Part shown: positions 14,729 through 22,296 of the stretch, one piece after another
How positions within the stretch are numbered: the stretch's first letter is position 1
Layout of the letters: each line of letters starts with the position of its first letter
Origin: a virus
Length of the DNA: 48,936 nt
IMG/VR virus record: IMGVR_UViG_3300045009_001096
Location: 1-48,936 of that record
Reading direction: 5' to 3' (one strand)
Notes under the pieces: model-generated
Told to the model about the DNA's origin: nothing
Seen by the model: the letters and a program-made list of their open reading frames with translations, nothing else
Databases searched by the model: none
Program-made: the position numbers and the translations under genes

Positions 14729-15477
14729 GCTTCGCCGCCCTCGCCATCATATCAAAGATGAAACTCGGCTCGGCTGCCGAGAAGCTGATCGCGCTCGCAT
14801 ATGCTGACCGGCACAACGAGGAAACGGGTTGCGCCTATCCCTCGATCGCCGCGCTGTGCGAGTTCAGCTCGCTGAACCGCAAGACGGTGGTCGCCGCGGT
14901 AGGCCGGCTTGAGGCCGCGGGGCTCTTGAGCGACACCGGCGATCGCCGCGGCGAGACGAAGCAGATCAAGGTCTACCGCCTCAACATAGACAGTGCCGAA
15001 AACGGAACCGTTCCGAAATCGGAACCATCCCAAATTCGGAACAGTACCGGAAAGCGCCCGAAACAGTCCCAAAAACGGGACACGGAACCAGTTAGAACCA
15101 ATCCTTCTCCGGATGCTTCGCATCCTCCGAAGGGCGCGCGCAGCGGTGCGTCGCAGATCAAGCCTCATCGAATGCCAGCGGACTGGAAGCACGAGCGCTT
15201 CGCAGACGGGACCGTTGCTCGCGAGATCGCCGACCGCCGCGGCAAGGAGTGGTCGCGCGCAGCACTGGAGAGCTTCCGGAATTGGGCTGCCAATGCCGAT
15301 GACCGGGTCGGCCGAAAGCGCGACTGGCAGCGAGCATGGGCAAACTGGGTGATCGAGCAGGACAATCGAGATGGACGACGACCGGGAAATCAGCGTGTGG
15401 GAGGAAACGACGGGCAGCCGCGCTCTGGCCACGGCCGCACCGTCGACGCCGCCCTCGCTTTCGTCGCGGATGGCTGA
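14725..15477 (+). CDS. Lambda O-like replication initiator
   Basis: 250 aa from the ATG at 14725 (ATGA overlap). The N-terminus (KLGSAAEKLIALAYAD, GCAYPSIAALCEF, NRKTVVAAVGRLEAAGLL) is the winged-helix (HTH_36) of phage replisome organisers. The C-terminal part has the tryptophan pattern PADWKHERFADG, EWSRAALESFRNW and DWQRAWANWV common to O-type proteins, where it contacts helicase or loader. The middle (about 88-130) is a charged, disordered linker whose DNA carries tandem 17-bp repeats, the in-gene origin arrangement of lambda ori. Confidence 0.75.
   Translation: MSFAALAIISKMKLGSAAEKLIALAYADRHNEETGCAYPSIAALCEFSSLNRKTVVAAVGRLEAAGLLSDTGDRRGETKQIKVYRLNIDSAENGTVPKSEPSQIRNSTGKRPKQSQKRDTEPVRTNPSPDASHPPKGARSGASQIKPHRMPADWKHERFADGTVAREIADRRGKEWSRAALESFRNWAANADDRVGRKRDWQRAWANWVIEQDNRDGRRPGNQRVGGNDGQPRSGHGRTVDAALAFVADG
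15003..15099. other. Candidate replication origin: tandem 17-bp iterons in initiator gene
   Basis: CGGAAC boxes start at 15003, 15020 and 15037, exactly 17 bp apart: units 15003-15019 CGGAACCGTTCCGAAAT, 15020-15036 CGGAACCATCCCAAATT, 15037-15053 CGGAACAGTACCGGAAA. A fourth unit CGAAACAGTCCCAAAAA is at 15059-15075 and partial copies follow at 15076 and 15083. A degenerate unit precedes at 14986-15002. The inverted repeat GTCCC-AAAAAC-GGGAC lies at 15066-15081. Composition is more A-rich than the surroundings, which suits an unwinding element. Confidence 0.65.
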
Positions 15478-16000
15478 CATCGGCGACCTAGTGCCGGTGA
15501 GCCGGGCCGAGTTCGCGGCCGAGCTGACCCCCTGCCTCGCGCTGACCAGCGGTGTCGGCATGGGCGGCGAGGAGCAGACGACCTGGCTCCGCGCGGCGTA
15601 CAAGGCGCTGGACGGCATCCCAATCGGCCTGCTGAAGCGCGGCGCGGCCGCGGCGATGAAGAAGGCCGACCACCCGTCGAAGATCGTGCCCGCGATCATG
15701 GCCGAGGTGGAGCAAGCGTGGGACTGGCGCCGGCGCCATCGTGCCGCGAAGGCCGAGGCTGCTGCTGCGCTGCCTGCGCCTGCCCCGGCCTCTGCGCCCG
15801 TCCCACACGAAGAGACACAGGCCATCCTCAACCGCGTGTGGAAGACGATGGCCGAACATGACAGTGGGCGCGACCCTGCGCGCCCGACGCGAATCGAGGG
15901 TGGAAGCGACCGCCCTGCCCGCGTGCCGACCCGCGAGGACTATATCGCGATGGGCGTTGATCCTGCGGTGCTGGACGCTCAAGCGTCGGAGGCCGCGTGA
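15371..16000 (+). CDS. Hypothetical replication-region protein
   Basis: 209 aa with ATG at 15371, which overlaps the initiator gene by 107 nt in another frame; an ATG at 15470 with only 8 nt of overlap would give 176 aa. The core (LVPVSRAEFAAELTPCLAL, LKRGAAAAMKKADHPSKIVPA) is helical and occurs next to O-like genes in related phages as I remember them. By position it could be the helicase-loader equivalent (lambda P), but no AAA+ or loader motif is visible. The Ala/Pro linker near residue 130-145 looks flexible. Confidence 0.55.
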   Translation: MDDDREISVWEETTGSRALATAAPSTPPSLSSRMADIGDLVPVSRAEFAAELTPCLALTSGVGMGGEEQTTWLRAAYKALDGIPIGLLKRGAAAAMKKADHPSKIVPAIMAEVEQAWDWRRRHRAAKAEAAAALPAPAPASAPVPHEETQAILNRVWKTMAEHDSGRDPARPTRIEGGSDRPARVPTREDYIAMGVDPAVLDAQASEAA

Positions 16001-16368
16001 GCCGCGACACGCCTTGGTCGCCGCTTGTCACGCAGGCGGACGTGGACCTGTTCTTCAATGAGAACCCCGGCGGCTGCCCTCATTGCGCGGCGCCGCTCGG
16101 TGACGAGCACAGGTCCGCGGCCGGGGTGGAATGCTGGATCCTACGCAATCGCCGCAACAGGCGGCACGGCTGGATCGCATACATCCACGTGCGGGCCAAG
16201 GCGCCGGATACGCCGGCTGAGATCGCCACGCGGATGCTCGCCTTGCGCGACGAGCTCATCCGACAGCTTCAAGACCACCTCGATTATGATCGTGCTGGGC
16301 TGATCGAGTGGATCCGACATCAAGAAGCTGAGCGTGCTGCGATCGACGCGCACCGGCGCGCGGCGTGA
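15997..16368 (+). CDS. Small protein with N-terminal zinc-ribbon half
   Basis: 123 aa, GTG start overlapping the previous stop. CPHCAAPLGDEH plus a later ECWILRNRRNRRHGW give a possible zinc site (C-x2-C, H, C). The C-terminal half is a long charged helix (LALRDELIRQLQDHL to EAERAAIDAHRRAA). Not recognised; it couples to the NusG-like gene through GTGA. Confidence 0.55.
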   Translation: MSRDTPWSPLVTQADVDLFFNENPGGCPHCAAPLGDEHRSAAGVECWILRNRRNRRHGWIAYIHVRAKAPDTPAEIATRMLALRDELIRQLQDHLDYDRAGLIEWIRHQEAERAAIDAHRRAA

Positions 16369-16991
16369 CGATGTTCCACGATTGTTCTAAAGGGTTCTGG
16401 GCTGGAGTGACGAGAATGGGGCGGGTGAGCGAGACGGACGGCTGGGTGATCCTGACCACAGCGGGGATGCGAACGCTCCCGCTGATGCGCGCGTTGCGCG
16501 CGGCCGGCATGGAGGCGTGGACGCCCATGCGCACCGAGCGCCGTGCGGGCCGCGGGAAGAAGCGTCGTGAGACGGTGACCTTTGATGTGGCCGTGCTGCC
16601 CTCAATCGTGTTTACGCGCGCCATCCACGAGGCCGAGTTGCGCGCCGCACTGCGCCAGCCCGCCTCGCCCTATCCCGCCTTCCAGTTCTTTCGCGACCAT
16701 GACCGCCGCGTGCCGGTGATCGCCGATGCCAGCCTTGCCGCCTTGCGCGCGGTCGAGGAGCGCTTCCGTCGATCGGCGATCAAGAGCACACGCCAGCGGG
16801 TCGAACCCGGCACTCGCATCAGCATCCAGAAGGGGGCGTTCGCAGGGATGACAGGAATTGTCACCCACGGCTCAGGCAAGGAAGCATTCGTGGACCTCGG
16901 CTTCGGCAAGCCCGTGTCGATTGCCTCTTACCTAATTGGAACGGACGTGGTACAGACTGGTGAACAGCCCGTCATGGGCATCGCCGCATGA
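16365..16991 (+). CDS. NusG/RfaH-type transcription elongation factor
   Basis: 208 aa from the GTG at 16365 (190 aa if the ATG at 16416 is used). An N-terminal NGN-like domain (GWVILTTAGMRTLPLMRALRAAGMEAWTP to VAVLPSIVFT) is followed after a linker by a KOW motif at about 146-172 (VEPGTRISIQKGAFAGMTGI). Members bind RNA polymerase and modify pausing or termination; specialised paralogues such as RfaH act on selected operons. It is the last early gene before the packaging cluster, where a late-gene antiterminator (lambda Q equivalent) would be expected. Sequence identity with host NusG looks low by eye: the basic loop RAGRGKKRRE is unusual. Confidence 0.75.
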   Translation: MTMFHDCSKGFWAGVTRMGRVSETDGWVILTTAGMRTLPLMRALRAAGMEAWTPMRTERRAGRGKKRRETVTFDVAVLPSIVFTRAIHEAELRAALRQPASPYPAFQFFRDHDRRVPVIADASLAALRAVEERFRRSAIKSTRQRVEPGTRISIQKGAFAGMTGIVTHGSGKEAFVDLGFGKPVSIASYLIGTDVVQTGEQPVMGIAA

Positions 16992-17084
16992 GCGGCTGCG
17001 TTGTGGCACGAGCAGGTTGGCATTGACCGTACCGCCTCACTTCGCCCCTGGGCCGGAACAGCATTCCGCCGGGATGGCAGCGCA

Positions 17085-17900
17085 ATGGGGAAGCTAAGCG
17101 ATCGCCTAAAGCGATGCGAGGGGTGCGCTGCCGATCGGCCGCTTGCGATGTTTCCGATCGTGGCAAATCGGCGCTACCGCCGGTGCAGCGACTGCCACAA
17201 GCCACGCAGCGCAAGGCGGTCGGCAAGCTACTACAGGTCTCCGGAGTACAAGAGGGCGTGCCGAGCGCGTAAAGCTGCGGCAGAAGGGCGAATATTCCGA
17301 CCAAGCGGACCGGGTGGCAAGGGGCAAGCGGCTGGTTATGCCGCACCCGTGACCTTTTCTTCTGCTCAACTAGCGCGGGCGGCATGGGCTGAGTGGGTTG
17401 CCAAGGCGCCGGCCGAATGGCTGGCAGCTTACTCTGCCGCGCAGGTGGAGGCGAAACGTCGCAGGGCGTGTCAGAAGGCAGCTGACTACCGGCGACGTTT
17501 TCCTGAGCGCGAGAGGGAGCGCATCAGGAAGTACAAGCACTCCAACCCAGAACGCGCAGCCGCTTGGGGTGAGCGAAGGTGGCAACGGATTGCCCAACAG
17601 GCCGATGGCACGGTGTCCGCCGGTGCCGTTAGTGCTCTTCTGCGATCCCGACGAACTTGCCCGTACTGTCGTGCGCCGATCACGCCCGAGACGGCGATCA
17701 TCGATCACATCATTCCAGTCGCTCTCGGCGGCCTGCATGGCATGGTGAACCTCGTCGCCTGCTGCGCCACATGCAACGCGGCGAAGGGAGCGCGGGACTT
17801 CGAAGCGTGGCTCGCAATGCTGAAGCCTCGCGATCGCCAACGCGCCGAGCGCCTATACACCTCTCGCTTCGGCCCGGTCGGCCAAGGGGTTTTGGTCTAG
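17085..17900 (+). CDS. HNH endonuclease next to terminase
   Basis: 271 aa from the ATG at 17085; the open frame extends further but lacks a good start. CEGCAADRP and RRCSDCHKPRS form an N-terminal zinc ribbon; the middle is a long Arg/Ala-rich helix; the C-terminus CPYCRAPITPETAIIDHIIP, NLVACCATCNAAKGAR is an HNN/HNH catalytic core. Phages with HK97- or lambda-like packaging often place an HNH nuclease directly before the terminase, where it works with TerL in genome cleavage at cos or pac. That role is likely here but inferred from position. Confidence 0.75.
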   Translation: MGKLSDRLKRCEGCAADRPLAMFPIVANRRYRRCSDCHKPRSARRSASYYRSPEYKRACRARKAAAEGRIFRPSGPGGKGQAAGYAAPVTFSSAQLARAAWAEWVAKAPAEWLAAYSAAQVEAKRRRACQKAADYRRRFPERERERIRKYKHSNPERAAAWGERRWQRIAQQADGTVSAGAVSALLRSRRTCPYCRAPITPETAIIDHIIPVALGGLHGMVNLVACCATCNAAKGARDFEAWLAMLKPRDRQRAERLYTSRFGPVGQGVLV

Positions 17901-18050
17901 CCCCCCCACCTTCGGGGCCCTCTGGCGCCACTGGATAGTACGGGGGGCAAAGGCGCAACTCGTCTCTAGGCACGAAATCGCCCATGCTTCTTCCTCCCTG
18001 AGGCGGAAAGTGGCCGATTTCTCCGGGTTTCCGCCACGGAGGACAGGGAA
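17901..18050. other. Non-coding spacer before terminase, possible cos/terminase site
   Basis: 150 bp without a credible gene. It begins with a C-run and a small hairpin (CCCC...CTTCGGGG, 17905-17918), then near the TerS start holds a perfect inverted repeat GGCGGAAA (18002-18009) and TTTCCGCC (18028-18035) with an 18-nt loop. No T-run follows, so a simple terminator is unlikely. In lambda-type phages the cohesive end site and its R sites lie just here. Confidence 0.4.
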
Positions 18051-18560
18051 GTGGCGCAAATCGACCTTGAAGAGCCCACCCGGCCGCAACTTGCCGCGCT
18101 GTTCGGCTACTCGAGCCGCTGGATCGGCGAGCTAAGATCGAAGGGCGACCTGCCCGCGGACGGCGCCTCGCTGCTCGAAAACGTCGAGGCATGGGCGCAG
18201 ATGAAGTACGGCTTCGATCCCGACGCTGATCCGGACGCCCTCGACAAGGAACAGCAGCAGGCACGGCTTGCAAAGGAGCAGGCGGACTCGAAGGCGATGG
18301 ACAATGCCGAGCGCCGCAAGGAGCTCGCGTCCCTGCCCGACATGACCGCCGTCGTCGTGGGCATCATCACGCTCGCCGTGTCCCGCCTGCAGCAGGTTCC
18401 AGCGCTTGTCGCCAAGGGCGACCACCGTCTCCGCCAGCGCATTGAGCGCGCCATCAACGACGCGCTGGACGAGTTGAGCATGGCGCGCGTCGAGAAGGCC
18501 ATGGGCGGGGGCATGGATGAGGAGGACGAAGCCGCCCCAGCCGCCTCCGCCGACGATTAG
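18051..18560 (+). CDS. terS: Terminase small subunit (Nu1-like)
   Basis: 169 aa, GTG start after GGAGGACAGGG. The N-terminus (RPQLAALFGYSSRWIGELRSKGDLP) is the winged HTH of Nu1-type small terminases, which binds the cos-type packaging site. The middle is a charged coiled coil (KEQQQARLAKEQADSKAM), and the C-terminus (ARVEKAMGGGMDEEDEA) would contact the large subunit. The large-subunit gene starts 44 nt before its end. Confidence 0.85.
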   Translation: MAQIDLEEPTRPQLAALFGYSSRWIGELRSKGDLPADGASLLENVEAWAQMKYGFDPDADPDALDKEQQQARLAKEQADSKAMDNAERRKELASLPDMTAVVVGIITLAVSRLQQVPALVAKGDHRLRQRIERAINDALDELSMARVEKAMGGGMDEEDEAAPAASADD

Positions 18561-20508
18561 GGCGCGGGGGAAGCAGATCGCCGCGGCGGCCCGTGAATGG
18601 CTCGCCGCCTTCAAGCCGAAGGAGCGCATCCCGCTTTCGGAGTGGATGGCTGATCACGCCCGCCTGGATGATGGTGGGCGTTTCTACGCCTTCCCCTTCC
18701 AGAACGCGATCGCCGACGCCTTCACCGATCCCGAAGTCGGGCAGGTCTCGGTCCGGAAAAGCAGCCGCATCGGCTACTCGACGATCGTACAAGGGTTCAT
18801 CGGGTACAGCATCGCGTGCGATCCGCGCCGGCTGCTGATCTACCAGCCCACGATCGACGACGCCGAGAAGTATAGCCGCGACGATCTCGACCCAGTGCTG
18901 CAGTGGGACGCCGTCCGGGCCGTAGCGACCTTCAAGCCGCGGCACGCCGACAACCAGATCCGGGCGAAGCGCTTCAAAGGCGGCTGGATCCAGATCAAGG
19001 GCGCGAACAGCCCCAAGGAGTTCCGCCGCGTCACCGCCGACAGCGTCCTCTTGGAGGAGCCGGACGGCTACCCGTGGTCAGCGAAGGAAGAGGGCGACCC
19101 CGCCCGCCTTGCCTTCAAACGCAACCTGACGTCGCCGCGCCGCTTCAGTGCGGCGGGCTCGACGCCGAAGGTGAAGGGCTTCAGCCGGATCGACGCCCTG
19201 TTCGATCAGGGCAGCCAGGAATATCGGTACGTCCCCTGCCCGACCTGCGGACACCTCCAGCCGCTGATCTTCGGCGATGGGTCGGGCACCGGCATACGAT
19301 GGGAGCCCAAGGAGAACCCCACTCGCGCATGGTATCAGTGCGAGAACGGTTGCGAGATCGACGAGGCCGAAAAGGCCTGGATGGACGAGAACGGCGAGTG
19401 GCGCGCGCACAATCCCGCCGCTTTCCCGCGACATCGGTCGTTCCACATCTGGGCAGCCTACAGCCAGCACGCTGGCGCCGCGTGGATCGAGATCGCCCGC
19501 GAGTTCATGGAGGTCCGCAAGGATCCCAACCTGCTCCGCACTTTCGTGAACCAGGTGCTGGGCGAAGCATGGCAGGAGAAGGGCGAGGCGCCGGAGTGGC
19601 AGCGCCTCTACGAGCGGCGGGAGAAGGCCATGTTGCTCGGCACACCGCCAGCATGGGCCGGCGTCTTGGTCGCCTCAGTCGACGTGCAGCGCGGCGGAGG
19701 TGCCCGCCTTGAAATGGACGTTTGGGCGTTCGGTCCGAACCGCTTCCGAGCGCTGGTCGAGCACATCGAGATCGACGGCGCTGCGTCCGATCAGGAAACC
19801 TGGAAGAAGCTCGACAAGGAGGTTGGGCGCTACTGGCGCACTGAGGACGGCCGGCTCCTGCGCCTCGCGCGCGTAGCGATCGACTCCGGCGACGGCGCGA
19901 ACACGATGAATGTCTACGCCTGGGCGCGCCGCAATCCCGGCTTCGTCATGGCAGTGAAGGGGCGGCACGCGGTCGGAATCGGGCAGGCGATCGCGGGGCC
20001 GACTTGGCAGGACATGACCGTCGCCGGCCGCAAGGTGAAGAAGGGCGTCCGCCTCTGGACGGTCGGCACGTCCATGCTGAAGCTCGAACTCTACGGGCAG
20101 CTGCAGCTGGAAAAGCCGGTCGACGGCGAGCGCTACCCCGAAGGCTATATCTTCCTGCCCGACGGCACGACCGACGAATGGATCAAGCAGCTGGTCGCCG
20201 AGCAGCTGGTGCAGAAGAACCTCAGGAACGGCCGCGTTCGAAGCGAGTGGGAGCAGACCCGCGCGCGCAACGAGGCCCTCGACAATGCCATCTACGCCCG
20301 CGCGGTTGCGGTCGGCCTCGGCGTTGATCGCTGGACTGGGCCGCAGTGGGCGAAGCTGCTGGGCACAATCAAGCCGCGCCGGCGCGCTCCGCCCCCGGCG
20401 CAAGCCGCCGAGCAGAAGCCCGACACTCCTCCCGCTGTGCAGGCGCAAGCCGGCAAGCGGGCAGCCGCTCCGAAGCGGTCGAACCCGTTCACGAGCAGAG
20501 GGAGGTAG
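18517..20508 (+). CDS. terL: Terminase large subunit (GpA family)
   Basis: 663 aa packaging motor and nuclease. An ATPase domain with the GpA-type Walker A VRKSSRIGYST (about 79-89) and Walker B VLLEEPDGYP (about 177-186) is followed by a zinc finger (CPTCGHLQPL, YQCENGCEI) and a C-terminal nuclease with VASVDVQRGG and RVAIDSGDG supplying acidic metal ligands. This family cuts at cohesive ends, so the phage probably packages by a cos mechanism. The extreme C-terminus is Pro/Lys/Ala-rich and probably binds the portal. Confidence 0.95.
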   Translation: MRRTKPPQPPPPTIRARGKQIAAAAREWLAAFKPKERIPLSEWMADHARLDDGGRFYAFPFQNAIADAFTDPEVGQVSVRKSSRIGYSTIVQGFIGYSIACDPRRLLIYQPTIDDAEKYSRDDLDPVLQWDAVRAVATFKPRHADNQIRAKRFKGGWIQIKGANSPKEFRRVTADSVLLEEPDGYPWSAKEEGDPARLAFKRNLTSPRRFSAAGSTPKVKGFSRIDALFDQGSQEYRYVPCPTCGHLQPLIFGDGSGTGIRWEPKENPTRAWYQCENGCEIDEAEKAWMDENGEWRAHNPAAFPRHRSFHIWAAYSQHAGAAWIEIAREFMEVRKDPNLLRTFVNQVLGEAWQEKGEAPEWQRLYERREKAMLLGTPPAWAGVLVASVDVQRGGGARLEMDVWAFGPNRFRALVEHIEIDGAASDQETWKKLDKEVGRYWRTEDGRLLRLARVAIDSGDGANTMNVYAWARRNPGFVMAVKGRHAVGIGQAIAGPTWQDMTVAGRKVKKGVRLWTVGTSMLKLELYGQLQLEKPVDGERYPEGYIFLPDGTTDEWIKQLVAEQLVQKNLRNGRVRSEWEQTRARNEALDNAIYARAVAVGLGVDRWTGPQWAKLLGTIKPRRRAPPPAQAAEQKPDTPPAVQAQAGKRAAAPKRSNPFTSRGR

Positions 20509-20509
20509 G

Positions 20510-20725
20510 ATGGCCTACCAGCAGTCCGACCTCGACCGGCTCGACGCCGCGATCGCCAGCGGCGTGCGCGCGGTGACGTTCGCCGACGGCCGGAAGACCG
20601 AGTATCAGAGCCTCGATCAGCTCCTCGCGGCGCGCAAGGTGATCGCCGGGCAGATCGAGATGGCAGCAACGACGAAGTCCGCCCTCGTGCGCCGTCGCGT
20701 GCCTGTTTTCCGGTCAGGTCTCTGA
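20510..20725 (+). CDS. gpW-like head-tail joining protein
   Basis: 71 aa, preceded by GGAGG and starting 2 nt after the terminase stop. SDLDRLDAAIASGVRAVTF, GRKTEYQSLDQLLAARKVI is the compact two-helix gpW pattern. gpW plugs the portal after packaging and prepares tail attachment. Position between terminase and portal matches lambda. Confidence 0.85.
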   Translation: MAYQQSDLDRLDAAIASGVRAVTFADGRKTEYQSLDQLLAARKVIAGQIEMAATTKSALVRRRVPVFRSGL

Positions 20726-20729
20726 CGCG

Positions 20730-22295
20730 GTGTCGCCCGACGACTATATTCGCGCCAGTCAGGCGCGCCGGGAAGAGCGTGCGCGCACAGCGTCGGCGAG
20801 GCCCAGCCGCCCCGCGCGGAGCAAGTTCGGCGCTCGCGCTGCCTACGACGGTGCGACCCAGGGTCGCCGTGCCGCCAATTGGCGCCGCACGCGCTTGGAC
20901 GCGAACGCCGAGCTCAACCCGGCGGTGCAGGCGCTACTGCGCGGGATCGCGGCTGACCTGGTGCGGAACAATCCCTTCGCCGCTCGCGGCGCGGCGAAAG
21001 TCGCCGAGGCGATTGTCGGGACCGGCATCACGTTTCAGGTCTATCGCGACGGGAAGGTCGACGACAATCTGAACGCGATCGCGCGGCGCCACCTCGACCG
21101 GCCGACCTGCGACGCGTCTGGGCGCAGCGATCTTTACGGAATGCAGCTTCAAGCGGCTCGCACCATCGTCGAGCGCGGCGGCGCGGTAGTGCGGCGGCGG
21201 TGGCGGCGGAAGTCGGACGGGCTCCCCCTGCCCTTCCAGATGCAGGTTCTCGAGCCGGACTATATCGACCCGTCGCATAACGGGCCGCTGTCCAGCCAGC
21301 CTGGCGTGAACGGCGGCTTCTGCATCAACGGCGTACAGTTCAGCCCGATCGGCCAGCGCGAGGGCTACTGGCTCTACAATGGGCATCCTGGCGGCAATCG
21401 TGTGGACCGGCTCGGCTCGACCTACGTCAAGGCCGAGGACATCGCGCACGTCTTCCGCGCCGATCGGCCGGAGCAGGAGCACGGCGCCACCTGGTTCGCG
21501 CCGGTCATCCTGCGAATGCGCGACTTCGCCGACTATGAGGACGGCCAGCTCACCCGCCAGAAGATCGCGTCGGCCTTCGTGGGCGTCGTCAAGGGCGAGG
21601 ACGCCGGCGGGCGCATTCCCGGCATCGTAACCGAGGGGGAAGAGGGCGAAGAAGGCGCGGGAGAGGGCCTCTATGACGAGCGCGAGCCGCTCGATTACGT
21701 CGAGCCCGGCACGTTCCAGTATCTGCGCGATGGCGAGGAGGTCACCTTCTCCAACCCGCCCGGTGTCGAGGGCTACGCCGACTATTCGAAGGTCTCGCTC
21801 CGCGCGGTCGCGGTCGGTCTGGGCGTCCCTTACGAGGTTCTGACCGGCGATCTGTCCGGGGTCAGCTTCATCTCCGGCCGCCTCGGCCGCCTCGAATACC
21901 GCGACACGGTTCTCGCCTGGCAGTGGCTCATGTTCATCCCGCAATTCTGCGGTTCCGTGGAGCGCTGGCTCCTGGATGCCTTCGAGTTCGTCGGCGAGGA
22001 CATCAGGGGAGTGGAGGTCCGCTGGACCCCGCCGCCCACCAAGATGCTGGATCCGGCGACGGAGATCGCGGCCAACCGGGACGCTGTCCGCTCTGGTCAA
22101 GCGACCATCTCATCGCTGGCGCGCGAGCGCGGCGAGGACCCCGACAAGTTCCTGGCTGAGTGGGCGGAAGATGCCCGCCGCCTCGATGCCCTTGGGCTCA
22201 TCTTCGACAGCGACCCGCGGAAAGTCACCGCGGTCGGCAACCCGACCAACCTCACCGACGCCGTGAAAGCGCGCGCGCAGCGGGAGCAGCCGTAG
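20730..22295 (+). CDS. Portal protein, lambda gpB family
   Basis: 521 aa, GTG start. The ring at one capsid vertex through which DNA enters. Lambda-portal landmarks: an Arg-rich N-terminus, ELNPAVQALLRGIAADLVRNNPFAARG, IVGTGITFQVY, LEPDYIDP and the C-terminal wing with GVPYEVLTGDLSGVSFISGRLGRLEY. An acidic low-complexity loop (GEEGEEGAGEG) near residue 305 looks like an insertion. It ends one base before the protease-capsid gene. Confidence 0.93.
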   Translation: MSPDDYIRASQARREERARTASARPSRPARSKFGARAAYDGATQGRRAANWRRTRLDANAELNPAVQALLRGIAADLVRNNPFAARGAAKVAEAIVGTGITFQVYRDGKVDDNLNAIARRHLDRPTCDASGRSDLYGMQLQAARTIVERGGAVVRRRWRRKSDGLPLPFQMQVLEPDYIDPSHNGPLSSQPGVNGGFCINGVQFSPIGQREGYWLYNGHPGGNRVDRLGSTYVKAEDIAHVFRADRPEQEHGATWFAPVILRMRDFADYEDGQLTRQKIASAFVGVVKGEDAGGRIPGIVTEGEEGEEGAGEGLYDEREPLDYVEPGTFQYLRDGEEVTFSNPPGVEGYADYSKVSLRAVAVGLGVPYEVLTGDLSGVSFISGRLGRLEYRDTVLAWQWLMFIPQFCGSVERWLLDAFEFVGEDIRGVEVRWTPPPTKMLDPATEIAANRDAVRSGQATISSLARERGEDPDKFLAEWAEDARRLDALGLIFDSDPRKVTAVGNPTNLTDAVKARAQREQP

Positions 22296-22296
22296 C

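Noticed and set aside
15003-15099. Iteron block read as a CRISPR-like or microsatellite repeat
   Set aside because: Units are contiguous, 17 bp, imperfect and within a coding linker of an initiator, which fits an origin better.
17967-17984. TAGGCA half-site before TerS as a fifth repressor operator
   Set aside because: Only one half-site matches and no promoter boxes surround it; chance occurrence is likely.
20934-22100. 388-aa minus-strand frame opposite the portal gene
   Set aside because: Shadow frame rich in Asp, Arg, Gly and Leu without domain features; portal motifs lie on the plus strand.
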